A DNA stretch of 64,000 nt from Methylomonas sp. ZR1 (GTDB lineage Bacteria; Pseudomonadota; Gammaproteobacteria; Methylococcales; Methylomonadaceae). Where the stretch lies: NCBI RefSeq assembly GCF_013141865.1, contig NZ_RCST01000001.1, positions 3,658,001 through 3,722,000 of the forward strand, written 5' to 3'. The notes under the pieces are model-generated. The model was not told where the DNA came from and made no database searches. It worked only from the letters and a program-made list of their open reading frames with translations. Positions 1 to 8,414 of this stretch are shown one piece after another; position 1 is the first letter of the stretch; each line of letters begins with the position of its first letter. The translations under genes and the position numbers were made by a program.

Positions 1-39
1 CAGCATCCTATCTGATTGCAACTGATTGAGTTTCAAATC

Positions 40-310
40 CCCGGTGGGTTTTCCTCCCGTATGCCGCGCCGAGCACCGAAGCTTTTATCGAGATCAGCCC
101 GAAGGGGCAGCGCATGGATGCGCTGCGTCGGCGGAGGGGCTGGGAAGCCCCTTCTGCCGACCCTCGATAAAAGCTTCGGAGCGCAGGATCAAAGCGGCGT
201 TCGGGTGGCGTTTTCTTTGGATACTTTCTTTTGGCCAAGCAAAAGAAAGTATCTCGGCCGTCGGGCCGAGACCCGACTTCAAATAAAGCCGTCGCGCCAG
301 CGACACAAAT
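40..310 (-). repeat. Structured multi-hairpin repeat, copy A
   Basis: This gene-free stretch holds one copy of a roughly 270-base repeat that recurs near 35.5, 37.9 and 39.4 kb. It is built from stacked inverted repeats. A 13-bp perfect stem lies at 221-233/240-252, with further arms around 84-98 and 164-178 and a small hairpin near 110-125. Copy A is in the opposite orientation to the copies at 35.5 and 37.9 kb and the same as the one at 39.4 kb. Several stems differ in sequence from the other copies yet still pair. It lies just downstream of the methanethiol oxidase gene. Open frames across it are incidental. Confidence 0.8.
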
Positions 311-342
311 ACAACAAACCCGAACGGCCACCGAGCAAACAA

Positions 343-1656
343 CTACTTGGGCGAACCGCCATACAAAGCATACGCCCCAAACCGCATTTGATGCGCCCTA
401 CCCAATTTCTCTTTTGTAAAATCAATCGAGAACTGCTCGGTCAACTTGCTGCCATCCCAGCTATACGCCTTGAAGAATTGCTCGTTATCCGCGCCCTTCT
501 TGTCCCAGTTCGCCAACAGCGACGAAGTGTAATACAAGCGCTTGCCGTCCCAGCTTGAGGACACCATATTCACCTGCGCACCGATTTTTTGTTCGAACAC
601 TTGTTTGGGGTGGAACGGATCACTGATGTCGAAGCGGCGGGTCATGCCGTCCATGAAGGTGTTGACCCATAAAGTTTTGTCGTCGCTGGAGATCGAGATG
701 TCCACCGGCAGCGGGATTTTGGCCGGTTCGCCGATGTCGGCAACATCCTTGGCTTGCCATTCGCCTTTGTCGTCTTGATGAATCAGCCAGATTTTTGAAG
801 TCAGCGCGGTGCTGGTGAAGCAGTAATTGTGGTCTTCCGCCCAGGCACAGCGGATTTCCAGCGGCGCGCCGGGCACGTCGAACACCTTTTTCGGTTGACG
901 GCTGTGTAAATCCCATTGCACCACGGTGTTGCCGAAGCGTTTCATCGCTTCCGGGTCGGCCAGCATTTTGCCGAAATCCATCATGTAGTTCGACCAGCCG
1001 GTGAACGACGAAGTCAGCATCAAGTTTTTACGCGGCAGTACCCGCACGTCGTAGTTATAGCCGTCGGCGTATTTGCCGGATTTGATCGCGCCTTCCAGGT
1101 TGCTGTCGGTCGGCAGCCAGTAGGTGGCGATGTAATCGCCGGCGTTGCTGTATTCCACAATCGCGGTGCGGCCGCCGTGGTCTTTGTTGTTTGACAAACC
1201 GGTGATGATCATTCGCCCCGGCAAGGCGTACAAGCTGTGCGGGCCAACTACGCCGCCGCTTTTGGCGACGAAATCGGTGATGGTTTTAGTCAGCTTGGGC
1301 TTGGCCGGGTCGGTAGACACATCGAAGATGAAAATTTTGTTGGTATCCAAGCCGCCGGCCCAGAGAAATTTACGGTCGTCGGTAAAGTCGGAATGGTGCG
1401 CTTCGTTGCGGCCACCCACCGACAGACTGCCGATCACCTTGCCGTATTGTTTGGATTTTGGATTGACGTCGACGGTGACCAGTTTGTCCTGCTCGTCGCC
1501 GACGCCTTCTGCGCCCAAGGTCCAGATGTATACAAAATCCTCCTGGCCGGTGATTTTCGCCATGTACGGCGAGGCGCAGGTTTCGTCGGCGTTGGCCGAC
1601 AGGCTGGCGGTGCCGAGCAATAGCGCGGCGGTAAAGGTGCTTAGTTTAAATGTCAT
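343..1656 (-). CDS. mtoX: Methanethiol oxidase / selenium-binding protein 56 family
   Basis: The 437-residue protein belongs to the SBP56 family. Bacterial members are periplasmic copper enzymes that oxidise methanethiol to formaldehyde, hydrogen sulfide and hydrogen peroxide. A signal peptide is visible (hydrophobic stretch after Met-Thr-Phe-Lys, cleavage likely after Ala23), and the length is close to the family norm. Beta-propeller-like repeats run along the protein, including the conserved His-His-Ser-Asp region near residue 87. The start is preceded by a GGGGAT-type ribosome site. The DUF4242 gene lies upstream on the same strand, about 150 bases away, and may be co-transcribed. The family is certain; activity on methanethiol rather than another sulfur or selenium compound is inferred from a methylotrophic host. 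Confidence 0.85.
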   Translation of the reverse strand: MTFKLSTFTAALLLGTASLSANADETCASPYMAKITGQEDFVYIWTLGAEGVGDEQDKLVTVDVNPKSKQYGKVIGSLSVGGRNEAHHSDFTDDRKFLWAGGLDTNKIFIFDVSTDPAKPKLTKTITDFVAKSGGVVGPHSLYALPGRMIITGLSNNKDHGGRTAIVEYSNAGDYIATYWLPTDSNLEGAIKSGKYADGYNYDVRVLPRKNLMLTSSFTGWSNYMMDFGKMLADPEAMKRFGNTVVQWDLHSRQPKKVFDVPGAPLEIRCAWAEDHNYCFTSTALTSKIWLIHQDDKGEWQAKDVADIGEPAKIPLPVDISISSDDKTLWVNTFMDGMTRRFDISDPFHPKQVFEQKIGAQVNMVSSSWDGKRLYYTSSLLANWDKKGADNEQFFKAYSWDGSKLTEQFSIDFTKEKLGRAHQMRFGAYALYGGSPK

Positions 1657-1684
1657 GATTGTTATCCCCGTTAATTGTCGTTGT

Positions 1685-1792
1685 TATCGTTCCCACGCTC
1701 CAGCGTGGGAATGCATGTTGAACCGCTCCTGCGGTTCGGGACGCTGGAGCGTCCCTAGCTCGGTTCCAACGCCGGAGCGTGGGAACCATAAA
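1685..1792. repeat. Hairpin-rich intergenic repeat between mtoX and the DUF4242 gene
   Basis: This block contains several inverted repeats: a CCCACGCTCC/AGCGTGGG-type hairpin near 1692-1709, an AACCGCTCC/GCGGTTC hairpin near 1720-1738, and a GGGACGCTGG/AGCGTCCC hairpin near 1738-1757. A further GGAGCGTGGGAACC copy near 1772-1786 pairs with the first. It resembles REP-type elements. It may attenuate or stabilise the transcript between the two genes. Confidence 0.65.
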
Positions 1793-1803
1793 TTGGTGGT
1801 GTA

Positions 1804-2076
1804 TCAATCGCCCGTGGTCGGGTCGATAATGGTGGTAATTTGTTCGATGCGATTGGCCGGAAACCCGCCTTGCTCGGCGTGTTCGCGTATTGCTTGTTCG
1901 CTGTCGGCAATATACACGCAATACACTTTGTCGCCGGTCACGTAGCTGTGCAGCCATTGAATGCGCGGCCCCATGTCGCGCAACACGCCGCAGGATTTTT
2001 GGGAAATGCCTTGCAGCTCAGCTGGCGTCAACTGGCCAGCGCCGGGAATGTCGCGTTCGATGATGTACTTGGGCAT
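1804..2076 (-). CDS. DUF4242 (SCO4226-like nickel-binding) family protein
   Basis: This 90-residue protein has the compact ferredoxin-like fold signature of DUF4242: an N-terminal Met-Pro-Lys-Tyr-Ile-Ile-Glu-Arg strand and a central region reading VYCVYIADSE. Some members bind nickel; no reaction is established for the family. An AGGAG ribosome site sits upstream of the start. It precedes the methanethiol oxidase gene on the same strand. A palindrome GACCGGTC lies 19 bases before the start codon and is repeated before the TetR gene at 3.7-4.3 kb, which suggests shared control. The family assignment is good; the role is unknown. Confidence 0.75.
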   Translation of the reverse strand: MPKYIIERDIPGAGQLTPAELQGISQKSCGVLRDMGPRIQWLHSYVTGDKVYCVYIADSEQAIREHAEQGGFPANRIEQITTIIDPTTGD

Positions 2077-2094
2077 GATAATCTCCTAATAAAT

Positions 2095-2112
2095 GACCGG
2101 TCGTCTAATTTT
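2095..2112. promoter_or_regulatory. Putative TetR operator upstream of the DUF4242-mtoX unit
   Basis: The 18 bases GACCGGTCGTCTAATTTT match 4297-4314 at 17 of 18 positions. The core GACCGGTC is a perfect palindrome. The site lies 19 bases upstream of the DUF4242 start, where it could block a promoter. The second copy lies at the start of a TetR-family gene, so autoregulation plus control of this operon is the simplest reading. Confidence 0.6.
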
Positions 2113-2249
2113 CCGGCGTTAAAAAATGCTGCCTACTTGGGCAGCGGATTGCTTAGTCAATAATGAATGCGCCTGCGTCTGATCGAACTTCTGACGAAAA
2201 CGATGCGCTCACATCCTTGGGCTAAGTTATGGCTGTGATTTGGTGCAAT

Positions 2250-2543
2250 TTAAACCCTCCCCAACCAATAAAGCGGACGACGGCGATGATGCGCAACCGC
2301 AAGAATCTGAATGCCGTCTTCAACTTCACGAAAAATAACATTGTAAGGAAATCCCTGAACTCTTCCTTTGTGTATGGTTGGCGGGAGCTCTAACCGGTAG
2401 CGTGCCGGCAATTCACAAGCGCTAGCAATAACCGATTTAATTGCCTTATCGAAGCGCATACCTAGTTCCGTACGCAAGGATTTATAGTAGGCAACGGTTT
2501 CCGCATATTCATCCGCAGCTTCAGGGTGAAAAGCATATTTCAT
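2250..2543 (-). CDS. ParE/RelE-superfamily toxin
   Basis: The 97-residue product has the ParE/RelE plasmid-stabilisation fold. Visible marks are an N-terminal FHPEAADEYAETVAYY helix, the central RLELPPTIHKGRVQGFPYNVIFRE strand region and the C-terminal LAVAHHRRRPLYW segment typical of ParE toxins. The start overlaps the stop of the upstream antitoxin by four bases (ATGA), as expected for a translationally coupled pair. ParE toxins poison gyrase and RelE toxins cleave mRNA; the C-terminal pattern favours ParE. It lies in an accessory stretch between the mtoX operon and the TetR gene. Confidence 0.8.
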   Translation of the reverse strand: MKYAFHPEAADEYAETVAYYKSLRTELGMRFDKAIKSVIASACELPARYRLELPPTIHKGRVQGFPYNVIFREVEDGIQILAVAHHRRRPLYWLGRV

Positions 2544-2764
2544 TGCAAGATGGCTTGGACTCTTTGTTCCATTTCTTCAACGGAAATAAGCTGGACAGTT
2601 CCGTTATCAATCTCTGCTGCCCGACGTTGTGCTTCTAAAAGCCAGAGCTTTTCAATTTCTTGTTCTGACAAATCATCCAAGCTTGAAAGCAATTTCTCGG
2701 CAAGCCGAGCCCTTTCTTCAACAGGTAGATGCAAAACTTCTTGTTCAATCGATTGAATATTCAT
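2540..2764 (-). CDS. Addiction-module antitoxin (putative addiction module component family)
   Basis: This 74-residue protein is chosen from the internal ATG at 2764, because the longer frame adds an untypical N-terminus. The sequence from Met-Asn-Ile-Gln-Ser onward has the pattern of the addiction-module component family: an LPVEERARLAEKLLSSLDD-like helix followed by a WLLEAQRRAAEIDNG segment with a conserved Glu/Arg stretch. It sits directly upstream of, and overlaps, the ParE-type toxin, and probably neutralises it and represses the operon. No clear palindromic operator was identified. Confidence 0.8.
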   Translation of the reverse strand: MNIQSIEQEVLHLPVEERARLAEKLLSSLDDLSEQEIEKLWLLEAQRRAAEIDNGTVQLISVEEMEQRVQAILQ

Positions 2765-2835
2765 AATTAAAAACCAAAAAGTTACTTTTACTTTGAAACC
2801 GCTAAAGGCACGGTGCGTTCCTTTGAGCAACCGCG

Positions 2836-3585
2836 TTATGTGCAATTTTTATTGTTGTTTATGATTTGTTTTAATTGCCCTACACTCAACGCAGGACGTG
2901 TAATATGAATCATCGCATGACAATTTGGACATATTGGAATTAAATCTTTTACTGGGTTGAGCTCATATTGTCTCCCAATTTCTGAAATTGGAATAATATG
3001 ATGGACATGAATATATTGTTTTCCAATTTCACCGTACAAACTTTCAAAATCGAATGAACAAACAGCACATTTATACCCATGATGCTCTAAACACTTCGCT
3101 CTAGCCAACGCACTACGCTCATATTGATTTACAGTTACAGTTTTAGACGCACCTTCTTTAAAAACCTCTTTTGGGTCTACTTCTTCAGGTAATCGCGCCC
3201 CATACGACTGGTCAGAGGCATACCAACTGTTTTCAATTCGAATTAACTTTTTATCACTGAGCTTCGGAGTGAAGCCTTTAATTTTAGCGGGCGCTCCTTC
3301 ATCGTTTTCATCTGCCGCCATGTACTCCATTGGAAAAGTTTTAAGCTGATAACCTTCTTCTTCAATAAGCCGTATATGCTCTCGTGATTGGGAATATCCA
3401 GATTGTCCTTTCCCTTTCCGACTTATTGACCAATCATCACTAAAAATGAGTGTTAAGTTCCCATCATCAAAGACATTCCAAGCGCCAAATATTATGAATT
3501 TCTCGGATTCGTTTTTGAATGACCAACTCCAGGTCCAATTGTCACATGTTGCTCCTTGAGATTCTATAAATCGCTTGCGAGTCAT
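2836..3585 (-). CDS. HNH endonuclease with an uncharacterised N-terminal domain
   Basis: The C-terminal part of this 249-residue protein carries a complete McrA-type HNH nuclease: a Cys-Ala-Val-Cys pair, the HVHHIIPISE motif, the asparagine region and a CPNCHAMIH zinc motif. The first ~130 residues (many aromatic residues, WTWSWSF near the start) form a separate domain that I do not recognise; it could read DNA modification, as in type IV restriction enzymes. Codon use is more AT-rich than in neighbouring metabolic genes, which fits acquisition. It lies upstream of the toxin-antitoxin pair. A defence role is inference. Confidence 0.75.
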   Translation of the reverse strand: MTRKRFIESQGATCDNWTWSWSFKNESEKFIIFGAWNVFDDGNLTLIFSDDWSISRKGKGQSGYSQSREHIRLIEEEGYQLKTFPMEYMAADENDEGAPAKIKGFTPKLSDKKLIRIENSWYASDQSYGARLPEEVDPKEVFKEGASKTVTVNQYERSALARAKCLEHHGYKCAVCSFDFESLYGEIGKQYIHVHHIIPISEIGRQYELNPVKDLIPICPNCHAMIHITRPALSVGQLKQIINNNKNCT

Positions 3586-3685
3586 ATTCCTGTCAGTCCT
3601 TATAATATCACCTGAGGTCTCTTAGGCCGGCTTAGGCATTCGTCACAACCCAACAAATAACTTTGCCCCAAGCAACAAGCTAGCA

Positions 3686-4282
3686 TCAAGCCCTAAAATA
3701 ATCATCCAACAAATCCCGACAAACCGCCTGCAAAGGCTCCACCGATTGCTCGACCTTCATCCGCAGCAACGCCCCCTGCCAACCGTTCAGCATCAAATCC
3801 GCCATGCTCTTCGCCGAACGATCCAGCCTTACCGAGCCTTGCTTTTGTCCGCGTTCCAACGCCGCTTGCTGCAAGGCACTGTAGCGACCGACCGCATCCA
3901 ATAAAGCATCGCGGCATAAGGGACTGGTGTCGCCAATCTCGCCCATCAGATTGCCCAGCAAGCAACCGCCTTTGAAACCACTTATCGCGACTTCGCCGAT
4001 CAAGCCAGTGTAATAGGCTTTCAAGGCTGCCAAGCCGTCCGTTTCCGGGTTTTGCAAATGCCCGGACAAGCGCAGGATAAACGGCTCGATGTAGTGGTGT
4101 ATCGCCTGGGCGGCAAACTGTTCCTTGCTGCCGAAATAACTGTAAAACGAGCCTTTCGGGATTTGTACCGTGTCCAGAATCTCTTTCAAGCCGGTGGCGT
4201 GGTAGCCTTTTTCCAACAGCAAGCTCACGCCCTGCTCCAGGAGTTTGTCTTTTTTGATCTGTTTGGGTGCCAATTTCGCCAT
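3686..4282 (-). CDS. TetR/AcrR family transcriptional regulator
   Basis: The protein has the N-terminal TetR helix-turn-helix (residues ~10-55, with the GVSLLLEKGYHATGLKEIL and IPKGSFYSYFGSKEQF segments) and a C-terminal ligand-binding domain resembling the TetR_C_16/AcuR-NemR type. I prefer the ATG at 4282 (198 residues). The alternative at 4291 lies only five bases from the palindrome GACCGGTC at 4297-4304 and neither start has a strong ribosome site. The same palindrome lies before the DUF4242-mtoX unit, so this regulator probably represses itself and that operon. The effector is unknown; a thiol, aldehyde or electrophile would be plausible. Confidence 0.85.
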   Translation of the reverse strand: MAKLAPKQIKKDKLLEQGVSLLLEKGYHATGLKEILDTVQIPKGSFYSYFGSKEQFAAQAIHHYIEPFILRLSGHLQNPETDGLAALKAYYTGLIGEVAISGFKGGCLLGNLMGEIGDTSPLCRDALLDAVGRYSALQQAALERGQKQGSVRLDRSAKSMADLMLNGWQGALLRMKVEQSVEPLQAVCRDLLDDYFRA

Positions 4283-4296
4283 GGGCCGCATTATGC

Positions 4297-4314
4297 GACC
4301 GGTCGTCTTATTTT
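4297..4314. promoter_or_regulatory. Putative TetR autoregulatory operator
   Basis: GACCGGTCGTCTTATTTT lies directly upstream of the TetR gene and matches the site at 2095-2112 except for one base. Its core is a 10-base palindrome CGACCGGTCG. The position next to the start codon fits autoregulation. Confidence 0.6.
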
Positions 4315-4581
4315 GTAAATAAGTTTTTTCTAATTTAGAAGAATAACCGTTCGATCCTTACAAGTCGAGGTGGGAGACGGCGCTCTCTGACAATTTAAGC
4401 CTGTCAATTAACCGCTTTCGCGGCAACCTGACCTAGCTGATACTGCTTCTTACCCCATAACCCAGCACAGCAACCGCCAAACCTCAACAAATTAGCGCCT
4501 TTCGGCAAGGCAACTAGCGATTTTTCCCGCCTAATATGCTATTTTGAAGCCTCTGTTATTTTTCCCTACCCAACCAGCAAC

Positions 4582-5148
4582 ATGAGCATAAAATCAGACA
4601 AATGGATACGCCGCATGTCCGAGCAACACGGCATGATAGAGCCGTTTCAGGCCGGGCAAGTCCGTGAATCCGCGCAAGGCAGGATCATTTCTTACGGCAC
4701 CTCCAGTTACGGCTACGACGTCCGTTGCTCCAACGAATTTAAAATCTTCACCAACATCAATTCCACCATCGTCGATCCCAAAGACTTTGACGAAGGCAGC
4801 TTCGTGGATGTGAAATCCGACGTCTGCATTATTCCGCCCAATTCGTTTGCGCTGGCGCGCACCGTGGAGTTTTTCCGGATTCCGCGCGATGTGCTCGTCA
4901 TCTGCTTAGGGAAATCGACCTACGCTCGCTGCGGCATTATCGTCAACGTCACCCCGCTAGAACCAGAGTGGGAAGGCCATGTGACGCTGGAGTTTTCCAA
5001 CACCACCCCGCTGCCAGCGAAAATCTACGCCAACGAAGGCGTCGCGCAGATGCTGTTTTTCGGCGGCGACGAAGTCTGCGAAACCTCTTATCGAGATCGC
5101 GGCGGCAAGTATCAAGGCCAAACCGGAGTAACCTTGCCCAAGGCTTGA
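4582..5148 (+). CDS. dcd: dCTP deaminase
   Basis: The 188-residue product is a full-length dCTP deaminase, which converts dCTP to dUTP in pyrimidine deoxynucleotide synthesis and acts as a trimer. Family marks include the [12 protein letters not shown] segment near residue 38 and the [22 protein letters not shown] region with the catalytic glutamate. The C-terminal [13 protein letters not shown] tail closes over the nucleotide. The next gene follows closely. Confidence 0.95.
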   Translation: MSIKSDKWIRRMSEQHGMIEPFQAGQVRESAQGRIISYGTSSYGYDVRCSNEFKIFTNINSTIVDPKDFDEGSFVDVKSDVCIIPPNSFALARTVEFFRIPRDVLVICLGKSTYARCGIIVNVTPLEPEWEGHVTLEFSNTTPLPAKIYANEGVAQMLFFGGDEVCETSYRDRGGKYQGQTGVTLPKA

Positions 5149-5190
5149 GTGCCCGATTCCTTAAACGCCACATCAAATCCCACTAAATAC

Positions 5191-8100
5191 ATGATGCCGA
5201 CCAGTCAAACCGAGACGCTCGACCAGTATTACCAACAAGTTCACGACATTATCCTGAAACGTCAGGATTGGATAAGCGGCCTGCTACCGGCCAGTACCGC
5301 CGTCACCACCCACGGCAATTACACGGATGCTTGGGTTCGCGACAATGTCTACAGCATCTTGGCAGCCTGGGGCCTGGGGCTGGCTTACCGCAAAATTGAA
5401 GGTCAACAGGAACGCACTTATTTATTGGAACAAAGCGTCGTCAAACTAATGCGCGGTCTGTTGACGGCGATGATGCGGCAAGCGGCGAAAGTGGAAAAGT
5501 TCAAGCACAGCCAGGACCCGCTGGACGCGCTGCACGCTAAATACAAGACCACCAGCGGCGAAGTGGTCGTCGGCGACAGCGAATGGGGCCATTTGCAACT
5601 GGACGCGACCTCCTTATTCTTGCTGATGCTGGCGCAAATGACTGCCTCCGGTTTGCGGATTGTGTTCAGCATCGACGAAGTCAATTTCGTGCAAAACCTG
5701 GTGCATTATGTCAGCCGCGCCTATCGCACACCGGATTACGGCATCTGGGAGCGCGGCAATAAGATGAATCACGGTCTGGCGGAATTGAACGCTAGTTCGA
5801 TAGGCATGGCCAAAGCCGCGCTAGAAGCCATGTCCGGCTGCAATCTGTTCGGTAAGAACGGCGGCCAGACCGCGATCATTCACGTGATTAGCGACGACAT
5901 TGCCCGCACCCGCATTACCCTGGAAGCCTTGCTGCCGCGCGAGTCTATCTCCAAGGAAGTCGATTCGGCGGTGCTCAGCGTCACCGGCTTTCCGGCCTTC
6001 GCGGTAGACAATAAAGCGCTACGCGAACGCACCGAGGCTTTGATTATCGACAAACTGCAAGGCCGTTACGGTTGCAAACGCTTCCTACTGGACGGCCATC
6101 AAACCGTCATCGAAGACCATCAGCGCCTGCATTACGAACCCAATGAGTTGAAACAATTCATGGACATCGAATGCGAATGGCCGCTGTTTTTCTGCTACTT
6201 ACTACTAAATAAACTGTTTGCCGGCGACACCGACGGGGTGTGCGATTATCGACGCCGTCTGGAAGATCTGCTGGTCGAGCAGAACGGCCAATGGCTGTTG
6301 CCGGAACTTTACATCGTGCCGGAAAGTGCCATCGCCGCCGAAAAACGCCACCCGCACAGCCAAACTCGCGTTCCCAATGAAAATGTCCCGCTGGTTTGGG
6401 CGCAAAGCTTGTATATCTTGGGTGGACTGTTGCAAGACGGTTTGATTGGCCTGGACGACATCGACCCGCTGGGCCGTTACAAGGCCACCCGTTTGCACCC
6501 GAACTCCACCCTGCAGATTGCCCTGCTGGCCGAAGACGAACAGGTGCAAGACGAATTGCGTGAGCGCGGTATTCCGTCGCAAACTTTAACTGAAATCGCG
6601 CCTATCCAAGTGCGAGATGCCAGCGAATTAGCCGCTGCTTACACCCAAGTGGGCCGCAACGACCGCATTGGACTCACTGGACGACCCCTAAGACAATTAC
6701 GCACGCTAGCCACCTCCAAGCTTTACGTGCTGGCGGGCGAGCCTTTATTGTTTTTACCGCAATTCATGAACCAAAAAGGTTTTTATATTGCCATGGACAA
6801 CCAGTTGCTGATTCAACGGCTGCGCACTGAACTGGCCTACATTATCCGCCACTGGGACAATCCCGCTCAGCCCTTGTTGGTCATCAACATCAAGCACAAC
6901 ATGCTCGGCAACGAAGACCGCCAAGTATTGTTGGGTTTTATCGAGCAACTCAGCCAAGGCAATGTGCAAGGCACACCGGTGAAACTGGGACGCTTGACTG
7001 ATTTTGTGCAAACGGCCAGCCACGAAAAAATCGGCAACTTACATGGCTTTAGCTTTTCGGAAGCGAGTTGGGAAGAGGTCGAACGGCCTTTCGCTAATTT
7101 GCTGGCCCACGACGACCAAGCGCCACAAGCACTGGATAGCTTCGTATTGACCGAGTGGGAAATTGGTGACGACGGCCAATTAGTGAAGCGTTTGCGAGAT
7201 AATCCCAATCTCTACGCGCAACTTGAAGCCCTCACCTTGCTCTGCCAACGCCACGGACTTGATTACGACACTGGCTTACGCAACGACGAAAACCAGCCAG
7301 GGTACGTGCGCGACTTGCTAGAAGAAGTGTATGCCCGAGCCGGCGACCGCCACGCTTGGTATGTGGTGCGGCGTTGCGCCAGCTTACTGGGCAAGTACGA
7401 TATCAACCTGGAACAAGCCGCCACCGAGATTCTGGTGCGCCAGCATGGCTTGACGGTAGGCCGCGCTTACAGCGGCAAAGCCACCTTGCGCCGCCCCACC
7501 GACTCCTGGCAAATCCTGGACACTATCCGCACCTTTAACCCCAACGACAATAGCCAGCAAATCATCGTCCAGGAGTTGATCATCTACCTGGGCATGCTGA
7601 TCAAGTTAAAGCCGGAATTGTTCGCCGATATGCACACCATTCGCGTCGGCCACATTCTGCAATTGATCATTGCCAGACAAAAACGCCTGAGCAGCACCTC
7701 GCTGGACCAGGCGTTTAGCGATATTTTGTCGCTGCCGCCACATCAGTTGGCGGACCTGTTGCAGGAAACCCTGGAAGATTACAACAACAGCGAAAACCAG
7801 CTGGGACAAGTCGAAACCTTGCATTGCGAAGGCCCGCAGCGCGATCTGACCGCCGCGCGCTTTCCGGAGTCGATGAATCCGAAAGACCGCGGCGATGCCG
7901 ACGATTGGTATGCCTGGCGTGAACAGCAAGGCAGCGTCGGCCGCGAGAACGAAGCCTTCTTCGCTGGCGTATGGGAGTTGTTGCATCACTGCAAGGGTTT
8001 GATGGTCGGCGAAAAATACAACAGCAAACGCCGGATCGACAGCGAGATCATGCTGGCACAGATGACCGCCGGCGAACAAAGCTTTAGATTACATATCAAC

Positions 8101-8406
8101 CATATTCTGAATAAAATTCAGGCGCCGGTGTATCGGCAATTGAGCGTGGAAGCCCTGCGAGCCTTGGCATCCATCGTTCGCGATTATCCCGATCTTTACA
8201 TTGACGACACCTTGGTCACGGATATTTTGATCGGACATGCGGTCAGAATTAGCTGGCTACAACAGCACCCGCACTACCGCGACCACTACGAAGAATGCGT
8301 GTCGCTGGCTTGGCAAGCGTTTTACCAACTGCCGCCGCATGCGCTGGCCAACGCGATACTCGATGCCTTGATCCACTTGCTCAACAACGCCACCCCAACC
8401 TCATGA
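5191..8406 (+). CDS. GH15 / phosphorylase-kinase alpha-beta-like protein
   Basis: This very large protein (about 1071 residues from the ATG at 5191; a second ATG follows at 5194) resembles the (alpha/alpha)-barrel family shared by glycoside hydrolase 15 and the alpha/beta subunits of eukaryotic phosphorylase kinase. The N-terminal third has the characteristic segment with Asp-Ala-Trp-Val-Arg-Asp-Asn-Val-Tyr. A WEEVERPF-like region and a long helical C-terminal half follow. The stop overlaps the ribosome site of glucokinase, so the two are translationally coupled, which points to alpha-glucan breakdown or its control. Whether it is an active glucoamylase or a regulator is not decided by the sequence. 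A GTG immediately after the dcd stop could extend the N-terminus by 14 codons. Confidence 0.75.
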   Translation: MMPTSQTETLDQYYQQVHDIILKRQDWISGLLPASTAVTTHGNYTDAWVRDNVYSILAAWGLGLAYRKIEGQQERTYLLEQSVVKLMRGLLTAMMRQAAKVEKFKHSQDPLDALHAKYKTTSGEVVVGDSEWGHLQLDATSLFLLMLAQMTASGLRIVFSIDEVNFVQNLVHYVSRAYRTPDYGIWERGNKMNHGLAELNASSIGMAKAALEAMSGCNLFGKNGGQTAIIHVISDDIARTRITLEALLPRESISKEVDSAVLSVTGFPAFAVDNKALRERTEALIIDKLQGRYGCKRFLLDGHQTVIEDHQRLHYEPNELKQFMDIECEWPLFFCYLLLNKLFAGDTDGVCDYRRRLEDLLVEQNGQWLLPELYIVPESAIAAEKRHPHSQTRVPNENVPLVWAQSLYILGGLLQDGLIGLDDIDPLGRYKATRLHPNSTLQIALLAEDEQVQDELRERGIPSQTLTEIAPIQVRDASELAAAYTQVGRNDRIGLTGRPLRQLRTLATSKLYVLAGEPLLFLPQFMNQKGFYIAMDNQLLIQRLRTELAYIIRHWDNPAQPLLVINIKHNMLGNEDRQVLLGFIEQLSQGNVQGTPVKLGRLTDFVQTASHEKIGNLHGFSFSEASWEEVERPFANLLAHDDQAPQALDSFVLTEWEIGDDGQLVKRLRDNPNLYAQLEALTLLCQRHGLDYDTGLRNDENQPGYVRDLLEEVYARAGDRHAWYVVRRCASLLGKYDINLEQAATEILVRQHGLTVGRAYSGKATLRRPTDSWQILDTIRTFNPNDNSQQIIVQELIIYLGMLIKLKPELFADMHTIRVGHILQLIIARQKRLSSTSLDQAFSDILSLPPHQLADLLQETLEDYNNSENQLGQVETLHCEGPQRDLTAARFPESMNPKDRGDADDWYAWREQQGSVGRENEAFFAGVWELLHHCKGLMVGEKYNSKRRIDSEIMLAQMTAGEQSFRLHINHILNKIQAPVYRQLSVEALRALASIVRDYPDLYIDDTLVTDILIGHAVRISWLQQHPHYRDHYEECVSLAWQAFYQLPPHALANAILDALIHLLNNATPTS

Positions 8407-8414
8407 GGACGCAT

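Noticed and set aside
16..558. Open frame of 180 codons on the plus strand over the repeat and the 3' end of mtoX
   Set aside because: It runs antisense to a certain gene and through a palindromic repeat; no ribosome site or family resemblance.
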